From Gammaproteobacteria bacterium (GTDB taxonomy: Bacteria > Pseudomonadota > Gammaproteobacteria > Ga0077554 > Ga007554), in NCBI GenBank assembly GCA_021731145.1, contig JAKFXX010000002.1, positions 99,489 through 163,488 on the forward strand: 64,000 nt of DNA, read 5' to 3'. Every line of letters begins with the position of its first letter. Positions within the stretch are counted from its first letter, which is position 1. The notes under the pieces are model-generated. The model made no database searches. It was given only the letters and a program-made list of their open reading frames with translations, and was not told where the DNA came from. The position numbers and the translations under genes were made by a program. Shown here in pieces: positions 9,086-15,925 of this stretch.

Positions 9086-10391
9086 TGTGCATCCCGGCGC
9101 GCATACGTTCTGCCGCGGCGCTCATGGAGGCCGCCGAGTCGAGCAGGAACTGGCCGTTGACCGCGACCTCGGCACCTTCAAGCAGGCCATCGACGATTTC
9201 GATATCGTCACCATTTTCGATTCCGGTTTCGATGTAGGCGGGGAGGAAGTGGCCAGCGCCGCGTGACAGCATCACTCGGTCTCCATCACCGCCGCGCAGC
9301 ACTGCTGAGCGTGGCAACAGCAGCGCCTCACGGGGTTGGGCGTGGATGGTCACATCAACAAAAGTGCCGGGGCGCAGATGGAGTTTGGCGTTGTTGATCG
9401 TCGCCCTGGCGCTGACCTTGTTGCTGTCAGCGATGGGGTTGATGAAATCGAGCATGGAGTTGATGTGCTGGCCGTTGGCGGCGGTGATGGTGACGGTATC
9501 GCCGTTTTTAATCTGGCCGAGCTGGTCGGGATAGAGGGTGATATCAACCCAGACCTTGGCGACATTGGCGAGTGTAAAGAGGGTGGCGGCGGGCTCGATG
9601 AAGTTGCCCTCGCGCACATTGATCTGCGCCACCACGCCGGACTCTGCGGCGACTATCTTCACCACCTCAAAGGGCTGTTTGTTGTCTTCGATCTGACGCA
9701 CGGTTTCGATGTCGATATCTTCTTGCAGGAATCGGGTCCGCTCCCTGGAGAGTTCCATCAGCAGCTCCATCACATACTCATTCTCCTGCAACCTGACGTC
9801 GCCGATGGTTTGCAGGATCTGGTTGCGCCGCGCCATGAATCTCAAATACTCCTTCTGGCGCATGATCAGGTCGGGTGAATAGATCTCGTAGATCACCTGC
9901 CCCTTTTGGATGCGCTGCCCGACAGAGTGGATGTAGAGCTTCTTGATCCAGCCATCATATTTAGTGTGGACGTTATGGAGCGCGCGTTGGTCGATCGTGA
10001 CATTGCCGTAGGCGCGGATCTCCTGGCTGATCGCCGATTTTTTCAGGCTTGTCACCCTGACACCAAGTTTTTGCAGGGTGGCGCTGTCGACATGCACGCC
10101 AGGGGCGTGCTCGTGGAGTGTGCTGTTTATCGACTCTTCCACCAGCCCCATGCCGCAGATCGGACAGCTTCCCGGATGGTCCTGCATGATCTCCGGATGC
10201 ATCGGGCAGATGTAAATCTTCTCTGGCGCGGTTTTAGTGATGCCTGGCAAGGCGGGTGCATGGATGGCGGGTGGTGTGATTTCAGTGCCGCGCCATGAGA
10301 TGGAGATGTTCTGATTTAGAAAATATGAAGTGAGGATGACGATGCACAATAGCGCGATGCCTGCCGCTGTTCTCTTCGTCATATGTGCCAT
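9075..10391 (-). CDS. cusB: RND efflux periplasmic adaptor, CusB-like, with heavy-metal-binding domain
   Basis: A membrane-fusion protein of 438 residues linking CusA to an outer-membrane channel. An N-terminal signal anchor (GIALLCIVILTSYFL) is followed at about residues 59-83 by a small metal-binding domain, YICPMHPEIM ... CPICGMGL, which is common in CusB/SilB-type adaptors. Then come the barrel-sandwich and hairpin regions (YDGWIKKLYIHSVGQRI, VVAQINVREGNFIEP). The gene follows nirK after 55 bases containing a terminator hairpin, so its transcription may be only partly coupled to the ncg-nirK genes. Confidence 0.9.
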   Translation of the reverse strand: MAHMTKRTAAGIALLCIVILTSYFLNQNISISWRGTEITPPAIHAPALPGITKTAPEKIYICPMHPEIMQDHPGSCPICGMGLVEESINSTLHEHAPGVHVDSATLQKLGVRVTSLKKSAISQEIRAYGNVTIDQRALHNVHTKYDGWIKKLYIHSVGQRIQKGQVIYEIYSPDLIMRQKEYLRFMARRNQILQTIGDVRLQENEYVMELLMELSRERTRFLQEDIDIETVRQIEDNKQPFEVVKIVAAESGVVAQINVREGNFIEPAATLFTLANVAKVWVDITLYPDQLGQIKNGDTVTITAANGQHINSMLDFINPIADSNKVSARATINNAKLHLRPGTFVDVTIHAQPREALLLPRSAVLRGGDGDRVMLSRGAGHFLPAYIETGIENGDDIEIVDGLLEGAEVAVNGQFLLDSAASMSAAAERMRAGMHNGE

Positions 10392-10401
10392 CCATAAAGG
10401 G

Positions 10402-10430
10402 TTAAAAAGAGGGGAGGCCTGCGCCTCCCC
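10402..10430 (-). terminator. Intrinsic terminator between nirK and cusBA
   Basis: On the minus strand the stem GGGGAGGC / GCCTCCCC with a 4-base loop is followed by TCTTTTTAA. It sits between the nirK stop and the cusB start on the transcribed strand, so it would attenuate expression of cusBA from upstream promoters. Confidence 0.8.
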
Positions 10431-10446
10431 CGATACTACATCAACC

Positions 10447-11391
10447 TTACTTGATGAGAATCTGTTCGCCGCGCCCTTTTTTCGGGTCGGCGTCAGGTTT
10501 GTTCATCAGCACGGTGATGGCGCCACGCAGTGCTGCGCCCATGGCATGGTCAACGATGGCAACGTTGGTTGCACGGTCAGCCGGAGAGACGATGTCAAAT
10601 GTCTCGGCAGAGCCCACCCCTACGACGTGCGTCTGAACCCCGTACAGCGTGTTTTTAGGGTTGCCGCTGATGTAGACACGATCCCAGATTCCGGCGATAG
10701 GATGCAGGGAGACCGGGTTGTTGATGTTGGCATTGACGAAGAAGATACGGACACGCTCGCCTGGCTTGGCTTCCAGTACCTGGGTGGCATTTGGCTCATG
10801 CACCGGGTCGTAATGGAACATCTTGCCGTTGATGAGTGAACCGCTCCAGCCTGTGTTTTCAAGCAGGGCCGGGACGCTCTCGGTGTTGGGGAAGTACTGC
10901 TGCTGAACCAGTACATATTCACGGTCGGCCTTGGGATAGTTCTTCTTATCCTTAGGTTCGACAATGATCACGCCGTACATGCCCTTGGCGATATGCTGCA
11001 CCATGGGACCGGCGCCGCAGTGGTACATGAAGACACCCGGAAGCTTGGCTTCAAACTTGAAGTGTTTGCTCTGGCCTGGTTTGACTTCACCAAACTCATT
11101 CAGCACGTCAACCTGGGCGGCATGGAAGTCCATGGCGTGTGAGTTTTTGTTTTCGGCTGGATTGATCAGGGTGAAATCAACGATATCGCCCTCTTCAACG
11201 CGCACAGGTCTGCCGGGAATGGAACCGTCGAAGGTCCAGGCGGCCATGGTGACGTCGCCCTTGTTGTTGACGGCCAGCTCAACTTCCTTGGCAGTCATGG
11301 TGACTTCAACAGTCTTTGCCGCAGCCTGCTGTGCCGACATCAGCGCAGCGGTGGTCATTATTGCAATTGTTGCTTTCTTAAATAGATGCAT
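10447..11391 (-). CDS. nirK: Copper-containing nitrite reductase, short Nitrosomonas-type NirK
   Basis: Periplasmic enzyme reducing nitrite to nitric oxide. A signal peptide ends near AQQAAA-KTV (about residue 25). Two cupredoxin domains follow. Type 1 copper ligands: H85, C125, H133 and M138 (SHAMDFH, MYHCGAGPMVQHIAKGM). Type 2 ligands: H90, H124 and H282. The catalytic Asp (D88) and His (H230) are also present. The spacing from Cys to the next type 1 His is one residue shorter than in Alcaligenes/Achromobacter NirK. At 314 residues it is shorter than classical NirK, in line with the nitrifier form encoded behind ncgABC. The ncg genes precede it directly. Confidence 0.9.
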   Translation of the reverse strand: MHLFKKATIAIMTTAALMSAQQAAAKTVEVTMTAKEVELAVNNKGDVTMAAWTFDGSIPGRPVRVEEGDIVDFTLINPAENKNSHAMDFHAAQVDVLNEFGEVKPGQSKHFKFEAKLPGVFMYHCGAGPMVQHIAKGMYGVIIVEPKDKKNYPKADREYVLVQQQYFPNTESVPALLENTGWSGSLINGKMFHYDPVHEPNATQVLEAKPGERVRIFFVNANINNPVSLHPIAGIWDRVYISGNPKNTLYGVQTHVVGVGSAETFDIVSPADRATNVAIVDHAMGAALRGAITVLMNKPDADPKKGRGEQILIK

Positions 11392-11480
11392 CTGTGTTCC
11401 CCTCGTTAATAAAGTTAACTACAAACAACTTCTCCTCCGTACAACTTCTCCCCCTACTATTACCACCAGGACTACTACCC

Positions 11481-11834
11481 TCAGGATCCGAATTTGCACT
11501 TGCACAACATGCGCAGGTGCTGCACCAGATCCGTGATCTCTTCGTCGCTCAGAGTGCCACCCCAGGGCGGCATCAATATTGATTTATCTATGGCCGGGCC
11601 ACCCTCTTTGATGGCTTTGAATATCGTCTCGTCGGAGCGCCCCGACATCGACTTTGCGTCGGTATGGTCGCGGGGGACCACCGACATGTCGCGGATGTTC
11701 ACGCCGTTGCCGTTTCCTTGCAGACCGTGACACTGGACGCAATAGGCCTTGTAGTTGTCAGCCGCGCTCTCTTTGGCGTGGGCCTGCAGCGAGAGAGCCG
11801 TGAGCAGAATCACCAGCCAGTATCTATTTGGCAT
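11481..11834 (-). CDS. ncgC: Monoheme c-type cytochrome, NcgC-like
   Basis: A small exported cytochrome. The chosen start MPNRYWLVILLTALSLQAHA at 11834 gives a proper signal peptide and overlaps the end of the preceding gene by 11 bases; the frame is open further upstream but without sense. One heme site, CVQCHG, lies near the N-terminus of the mature protein, and ILMPPWGGTL supplies a likely axial Met. The fold is the short class I type that shuttles electrons. Position between a larger cytochrome and nirK suggests it donates electrons to NirK. Confidence 0.85.
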   Translation of the reverse strand: MPNRYWLVILLTALSLQAHAKESAADNYKAYCVQCHGLQGNGNGVNIRDMSVVPRDHTDAKSMSGRSDETIFKAIKEGGPAIDKSILMPPWGGTLSDEEITDLVQHLRMLCKCKFGS

Positions 11835-12504
11835 TTGCAGACTCCTTGCTGAGCAGATCGAGATAGCGCACCAGCTTCTGGATGTTGACATCCGAGAGAT
11901 GTTTATTGGGCATCCACGATTTTGGATCCCATGCCTGCGGGTTTCTGATGTAACTCGCCATGAACTCCGGTTGCAGGCGCTGGGTCGCTGTGTAGAGCTC
12001 CGGCCCCGAGAAGCCGCCGTATTCAGGTTCGATCAGGTGGCAGGCCATGCACCCCAGGAATTTGTTGAAGGTCATCTCACCCATCTGTTTGGAGATGGTG
12101 CCGGACTCGATCTTCTCCTTGGCGATCAGATCGTCATGGACCTTCAGTTTCATCAGCTCGGCGGCAACGGCGGTGGCATCGGCTTTGGAAAGTGCGAGAT
12201 GAGGGGTGAGTGTCGCCGCGTCGATCTCATCCTCTTTTGCGCCAGCCTTGATGTGGTTGCCGTAGTAGATTCCGGTTGGACGGATGCGTCGCGGTTTTTG
12301 CAGCCACGACACCAGCCACTGCTGGCGATATTTGTTGCCAGCGTAAAAAAGGTCAGGCCCCTTTTTGGCGAAGGCCTCGTTGAGTGTCTGCGCCGTCGGG
12401 CCGCTGATGTTGTGACAGGAGACACACTCCTTCTGGAGCAGCCCGCCATCGGCAAGGGCAGCTCCAGAGAAACCCAGCAGGGTTGCAAGCAGGATTCGTT
12501 TCAT
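11824..12504 (-). CDS. ncgB: Diheme c-type cytochrome, NcgB-like
   Basis: 226 residues with signal peptide MKRILLATLLGFSGAALADG. Two heme-binding motifs are present: KECVSCHN near residue 29 and LGCMACHLIEP near residue 155. Met residues in SWMPNKHLSD and elsewhere may serve as axial ligands. Spacing is tight: two bases separate it from the multicopper oxidase upstream, and it overlaps the monoheme cytochrome downstream. The gene order matches the ncgABC-nirK operon of Nitrosomonas europaea as I remember it. The exact electron-transfer role is not established. Confidence 0.82.
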   Translation of the reverse strand: MKRILLATLLGFSGAALADGGLLQKECVSCHNISGPTAQTLNEAFAKKGPDLFYAGNKYRQQWLVSWLQKPRRIRPTGIYYGNHIKAGAKEDEIDAATLTPHLALSKADATAVAAELMKLKVHDDLIAKEKIESGTISKQMGEMTFNKFLGCMACHLIEPEYGGFSGPELYTATQRLQPEFMASYIRNPQAWDPKSWMPNKHLSDVNIQKLVRYLDLLSKESANAK

Positions 12505-12506
12505 CG

Positions 12507-13595
12507 CTATCTCCGCTTTCTTGCCTGTTCAACCGGTTTGCCCATGAAAGGGGCGCTGTTGAAAAGACCGGAGCCCTGGGTCAGCGAGACGCTGTAGAAG
12601 AAGTTGGGATCGTAGACTTTGTCCTTCCAGGCGTACCAGTCATCCATCTTCACCCCTTCATATTCGAAAACGGTCATCGGCCCGCCCATCATGGCGCCGT
12701 TGTTGGTCATGTGTTTGTCGACATGGTCGTGCATCACGAAATAGCCAGGATTGTTCATCCCCACAATCACGTCGTAACGCTCACCTGGGCCTACTGGCAC
12801 AGTGTCAACGTAGTAGGGGTTGGCGAGTGGATAGCCATCTTTGTGGGTGACGAGCATGTCGTGACCGTGCATGTGCATCTGGTGTGTCTCATCGCCTGCG
12901 CCATAGAGCCGCATTCTCAACACATCTCCCTTCTTGACCCTGACCGGCTGGGTGTAGGGGAAGGATTTGGCGTTCACCGAGAAGTAGTCGGCCACGTCTT
13001 GCGGCATTCCGCCCTTGCCATAGCTGTTGGCATAAGCCGACTCCCAGGTACTCATCATCAGGATGGAGTCCTTGGTCACCCGCTTTTCGAGGGCGCTCGG
13101 CTCTTTGGGGTCGACGATCAGCGGGCCCCACATGCCGCGTGTCGCCACATGCTCCCAGACGTTGACATGGCAGTGGTACCAGAGGCTGCCAGGACGGTCA
13201 GCGTTGAATTTATAGGTGAAGGATTCGCCGGGCTGGATCGCATCTTTCTGCGATACGCCTGGAACACCGTCCATGTGCCAGCTGTTGATCTGGTTGATGC
13301 CGTGCCAGTGGATGGTGTGGGGGAGCGTGGTGTTGTTGGTGACATGGACAGTTACATCGTCACCCTCCTTGACATGGATGAGCGGCCCCGGCACCTGGCC
13401 ATTGAAGGCAAACACCTTGTTGGTAAAGCCTGGCGCCACCTCGATGGATACCTCGTCGATGGTCATGCTGAATTCGTGTTGCGCCGCCCAGGACTGACCG
13501 GCAAATAGCAGTCCTGCCAGGGTCATCGCCATAACGCCGATAAGCAGCCGCGCCTTGTCTGGATGGATCTTGTTCTTGATATTAACAGGCTTCAT
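12507..13595 (-). CDS. ncgA: Two-domain multicopper oxidase (blue copper oxidase), NcgA-like
   Basis: A 362-residue exported oxidase with signal peptide ending FAGQSWA-AQ. Copper motifs are HWHG (H96, H98), YHCHVNVWEHVATRGM (H141, C142, H143, H149, M155), HQMHMHGHD (H238-H245) and VMHDHVDKH (H289-H295). The Cys-His-Met set of a type 1 copper is only in the first domain; the second has HDH where a Cys would be. That pattern is the 'type C' two-domain oxidase, the class described for the Nitrosomonas enzyme, which works as a trimer with trinuclear sites between subunits. First gene of the ncg-nirK cluster; proposed roles include Cu(I) or NO oxidation. Confidence 0.88.
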   Translation of the reverse strand: MKPVNIKNKIHPDKARLLIGVMAMTLAGLLFAGQSWAAQHEFSMTIDEVSIEVAPGFTNKVFAFNGQVPGPLIHVKEGDDVTVHVTNNTTLPHTIHWHGINQINSWHMDGVPGVSQKDAIQPGESFTYKFNADRPGSLWYHCHVNVWEHVATRGMWGPLIVDPKEPSALEKRVTKDSILMMSTWESAYANSYGKGGMPQDVADYFSVNAKSFPYTQPVRVKKGDVLRMRLYGAGDETHQMHMHGHDMLVTHKDGYPLANPYYVDTVPVGPGERYDVIVGMNNPGYFVMHDHVDKHMTNNGAMMGGPMTVFEYEGVKMDDWYAWKDKVYDPNFFYSVSLTQGSGLFNSAPFMGKPVEQARKRR

Positions 13596-13641
13596 ACCTT
13601 CCTCTCATCGGTAACAAACGAACACGCGCATACCATCGCAT

Positions 13642-13690
13642 AAGATGCATTTACGCTACCACTTAAAATGATATACTGTCAATACATCTT
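13642..13690. promoter_or_regulatory. Pair of NsrR-like half-sites in the ncgA-nsrR intergenic region
   Basis: AAGATGCATTT at 13642-13652 (plus) matches the known 11-bp NsrR motif AAGATGCYTTT at 10 of 11 positions. A second copy, AAGATGTATTG, lies on the minus strand at 13690-13680. The two point toward each other across about 27 bases. On the minus strand a TTGACA hexamer lies between them, so the sites would bracket the ncgA promoter. The whole 13596-13919 gap holds no gene. Confidence 0.6.
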
Positions 13691-13919
13691 TTGAAGGAAT
13701 GAATTATTAAAGGTAAACACTCCGAATAATTAGCTTGTGTTGCCGGTAGGGATGGGGAAGAAGGGAATTTGAAGGGCGACAAACACAGAGGGGCAGTCGG
13801 CAAATATATACGAGCGTGAATAACGCAAAGTGATTGAATCTTGCAAAAATACCAAGAAAAATGGGCGTATTGTTAATATATGCGAGATAATCGGGCAAAT
13901 ATCAGCTACCCTAGCAATT

Positions 13920-14435
13920 ATGCAACTAACCTTATACACTGATTATTCACTTCGGGTTCTGCTTTATCTCGGCATACACAAAGGCGAGAAAGCGACCATC
14001 AGCGAAATCGCGGATTATTTCAAAATCTCGCGTAACCATCTGGTTAAGGTGGTGCATAATCTCGCCAACTGCGATTATATTCATACCATGCGCGGCAAGG
14101 GCGGCGGAATGTACCTGGCGCGCGCGCCTGAAGAAATCAACATCGGCGATGTCATCCGGCATACTGAACCGAACTTTCACATTGTCGAGTGCTACAACAC
14201 CCAGGCCAGCCATTGCCCGGTTGTCAAGATGTGCGGCCTGATTGGCGTGCTAAATAGCGCCCTGGCCAGCTTCTTCTCCGTTCTAGACCAATACACCCTG
14301 GCGGATCTCCTGAAAAAGCAGGATGTCATTAGCGCACCGCTCCAGCTCATACCCCCTCCTACACGCACTGCGGCACATCAAACCATCGAAATAAAGCGAG
14401 AAAAAAGTGTAGCTGGCCAAAAACAGAAAAGCTGA
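13920..14435 (+). CDS. nsrR: Rrf2-family nitric oxide-sensing repressor NsrR
   Basis: 171 residues. MQLTLYTDYSLRVLLYLG and ISRNHLVKVVHNL are the winged-helix N-terminal part; RGKGGGMYLARAPEEINIGD and LDQYTLADLL are typical of NsrR. Three cysteines (C91, C99, C105, spacing C-x7-C-x5-C) would hold the [Fe-S] cluster that reacts with NO. The start at 13920 matches other NsrR proteins; an in-frame ATG at 13830 adds an unrelated 30-residue tail. Divergent orientation from ncgA and the half-sites between them suggest that it represses the ncg-nirK genes and releases them on nitrosative stress. Confidence 0.92.
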   Translation: MQLTLYTDYSLRVLLYLGIHKGEKATISEIADYFKISRNHLVKVVHNLANCDYIHTMRGKGGGMYLARAPEEINIGDVIRHTEPNFHIVECYNTQASHCPVVKMCGLIGVLNSALASFFSVLDQYTLADLLKKQDVISAPLQLIPPPTRTAAHQTIEIKREKSVAGQKQKS

Positions 14436-14459
14436 TTTTAGCCCGATCTTCGCAAAGCA

Positions 14460-15302
14460 TCATCCTTGAATTTGTTTTCGTAACTCCTCAATCACCGGCA
14501 TAGTCTCCGGACGCACACCTCGCCACAGAAAAAACGCTTCGGCAGCCTGTTCCACCAGCATCCCCAGGCCATCCAGCGCCTTTCGCGCACCGTGCTGCAT
14601 TGCCCAAAGCATGAAGGGTGTCGGCTCTGCACCGTACATCATGTCATAGCACCAGCAACCTTCACTCAGCACGGTAGCGGGCAGCGGCGGCACCTCTCCC
14701 TTCAGGCTGGCAGCCGTGCCATTGATGATGAGATCAAACCGTTGTGCGTCAATATCTTGATAGCCACATCCGCAAACCGGTCCGAAATCCGTCAATTCTT
14801 TGGCTAATGCGATTGCCTTGTCCGCTGTGCGATTGGCGATGACGAGTTGAGCGGGATGCTCTTCCAGCAACGGGCCGAGCACACCGCGCACTGCACCGCC
14901 AGCCCCAAGCAGCAATACGCGCCGGTTGGCAATCTCTACGCCATGATTGGCACGCAGGTCACGCACCAGGCCGACACCATCCGTGTTATCGCCGTAGCTC
15001 GTGCCATCCGCGCGGAACAATAAGGTGTTCACCGCCCCCGCCCGCTCCGCGCGCGCGCTGCGCTCCTCGGCCAGCTCCCACGCCTCCCGCTTGAACGGCA
15101 CGGTAATATTAAGCCCCTTGCCGCCGCCCTCCTCCACAAAGGCGGATACGGCTTCAGCGAAACGGCCCTGTTCCACCAGAATGGCGGTGTACACTAAATT
15201 CTGGCCGGTCTGGCGCGCGAACAGGGCATGAATCTGCGGTGACTTGCTATGAGCGATAGGGTTACCCATCACGGCATAGTGATCGGCTCTTGCGTTCATC
15301 AT
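14460..15302 (-). CDS. aroE: Shikimate dehydrogenase (NADP+)
   Basis: Reduces 3-dehydroshikimate in aromatic amino-acid synthesis. NPIAHSKSPQIHALFA binds shikimate, the catalytic Lys sits in NITVPFKREAWE and the second catalytic Asp in GDNTDGVGLV. The Rossmann dinucleotide loop is LLLGAGGAVRGV, followed by NRT, which selects NADP. The start at 15302 has an AAGGA site 8 bases upstream; the longer frame from 15371 adds a basic tail not seen in the family. It gives 280 residues, near the usual 270-280. The neighbouring gene starts divergently. Confidence 0.95.
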   Translation of the reverse strand: MMNARADHYAVMGNPIAHSKSPQIHALFARQTGQNLVYTAILVEQGRFAEAVSAFVEEGGGKGLNITVPFKREAWELAEERSARAERAGAVNTLLFRADGTSYGDNTDGVGLVRDLRANHGVEIANRRVLLLGAGGAVRGVLGPLLEEHPAQLVIANRTADKAIALAKELTDFGPVCGCGYQDIDAQRFDLIINGTAASLKGEVPPLPATVLSEGCWCYDMMYGAEPTPFMLWAMQHGARKALDGLGMLVEQAAEAFFLWRGVRPETMPVIEELRKQIQG

Positions 15303-15442
15303 TCCAATAATCCTTGAGTAGCGTTTTGCGTTGCGTTTGTGTGATAAACAATAAAAATGATAACGTAGCACATGAATGGGTATGGATGTTGCTAATACCA
15401 GCTACAAGGAAAAGTTACATTTCAATTTCAGGTGTCGATGCA

Positions 15443-15925
15443 GTGGATCGCAACATAGCCTCAAGGGCGTGGCGGAAATTGATCAGCCTCTGTTGTATGG
15501 GGCTGCTGCTCATGACGTTTAACCCTGCCGTTGCGGACCAGGTACGGCATATGGTGCTGGTTGCCGGCGCCAATGCCTACGTCCCGCCGCTCACCCCCGC
15601 CGAAGTGCGCAAGCTGTTCCTGGGCGTGGTCATAACCAAGGATGGCCAGCGCATTGAGCCGTTACTCAATCTGACCGATCCTTTACTGCACGAAGTATTC
15701 CTGCAGAAAGTCGTATTCATGTCATCTGAAAATTACCAGCGCCAACTGCTTGCCCGGATAAACCATTTGGGCGATCCGCGCCCCCAAGAATACTCCGATC
15801 CCTGGCAGTTAATCAGCGCCCTGCGCAGCCGGCCCGGCGCGGTCAGCTATATGTGGGCGCAAGATACCCGCCCCCGGATGGGCCTGAAAATAGTACAAGA
15901 GCTATGGCAAAGCCGACAGGAATAG
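15443..15925 (+). CDS. Exported PstS-like periplasmic-binding-fold protein
   Basis: After a signal peptide (KLISLCCMGLLLMTFNPAVADQ) the protein shows the short phosphate-binding-like fold: VLVAGANAYVPPLTPAEVRKLFLG and GAVSYMWAQDTRPRMGLKIV. It has a single domain of about 130 residues, smaller than a complete PstS. Its end overlaps the start of the GGDEF-EAL gene by 22 bases, so the two are co-translated. I infer that it may act as a periplasmic input for that enzyme. The start is uncertain: GTG at 15443 gives a normal signal peptide, but an ATG at 15386 is also in frame. Confidence 0.65.
   Translation: MDRNIASRAWRKLISLCCMGLLLMTFNPAVADQVRHMVLVAGANAYVPPLTPAEVRKLFLGVVITKDGQRIEPLLNLTDPLLHEVFLQKVVFMSSENYQRQLLARINHLGDPRPQEYSDPWQLISALRSRPGAVSYMWAQDTRPRMGLKIVQELWQSRQE

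Noticed and set aside
11384..11393. AGATGCATCT palindrome overlapping the nirK start codon as an NsrR site
   Set aside because: Half of it is forced by the ATG-CAT start of the protein, and the flanks do not extend the NsrR motif.
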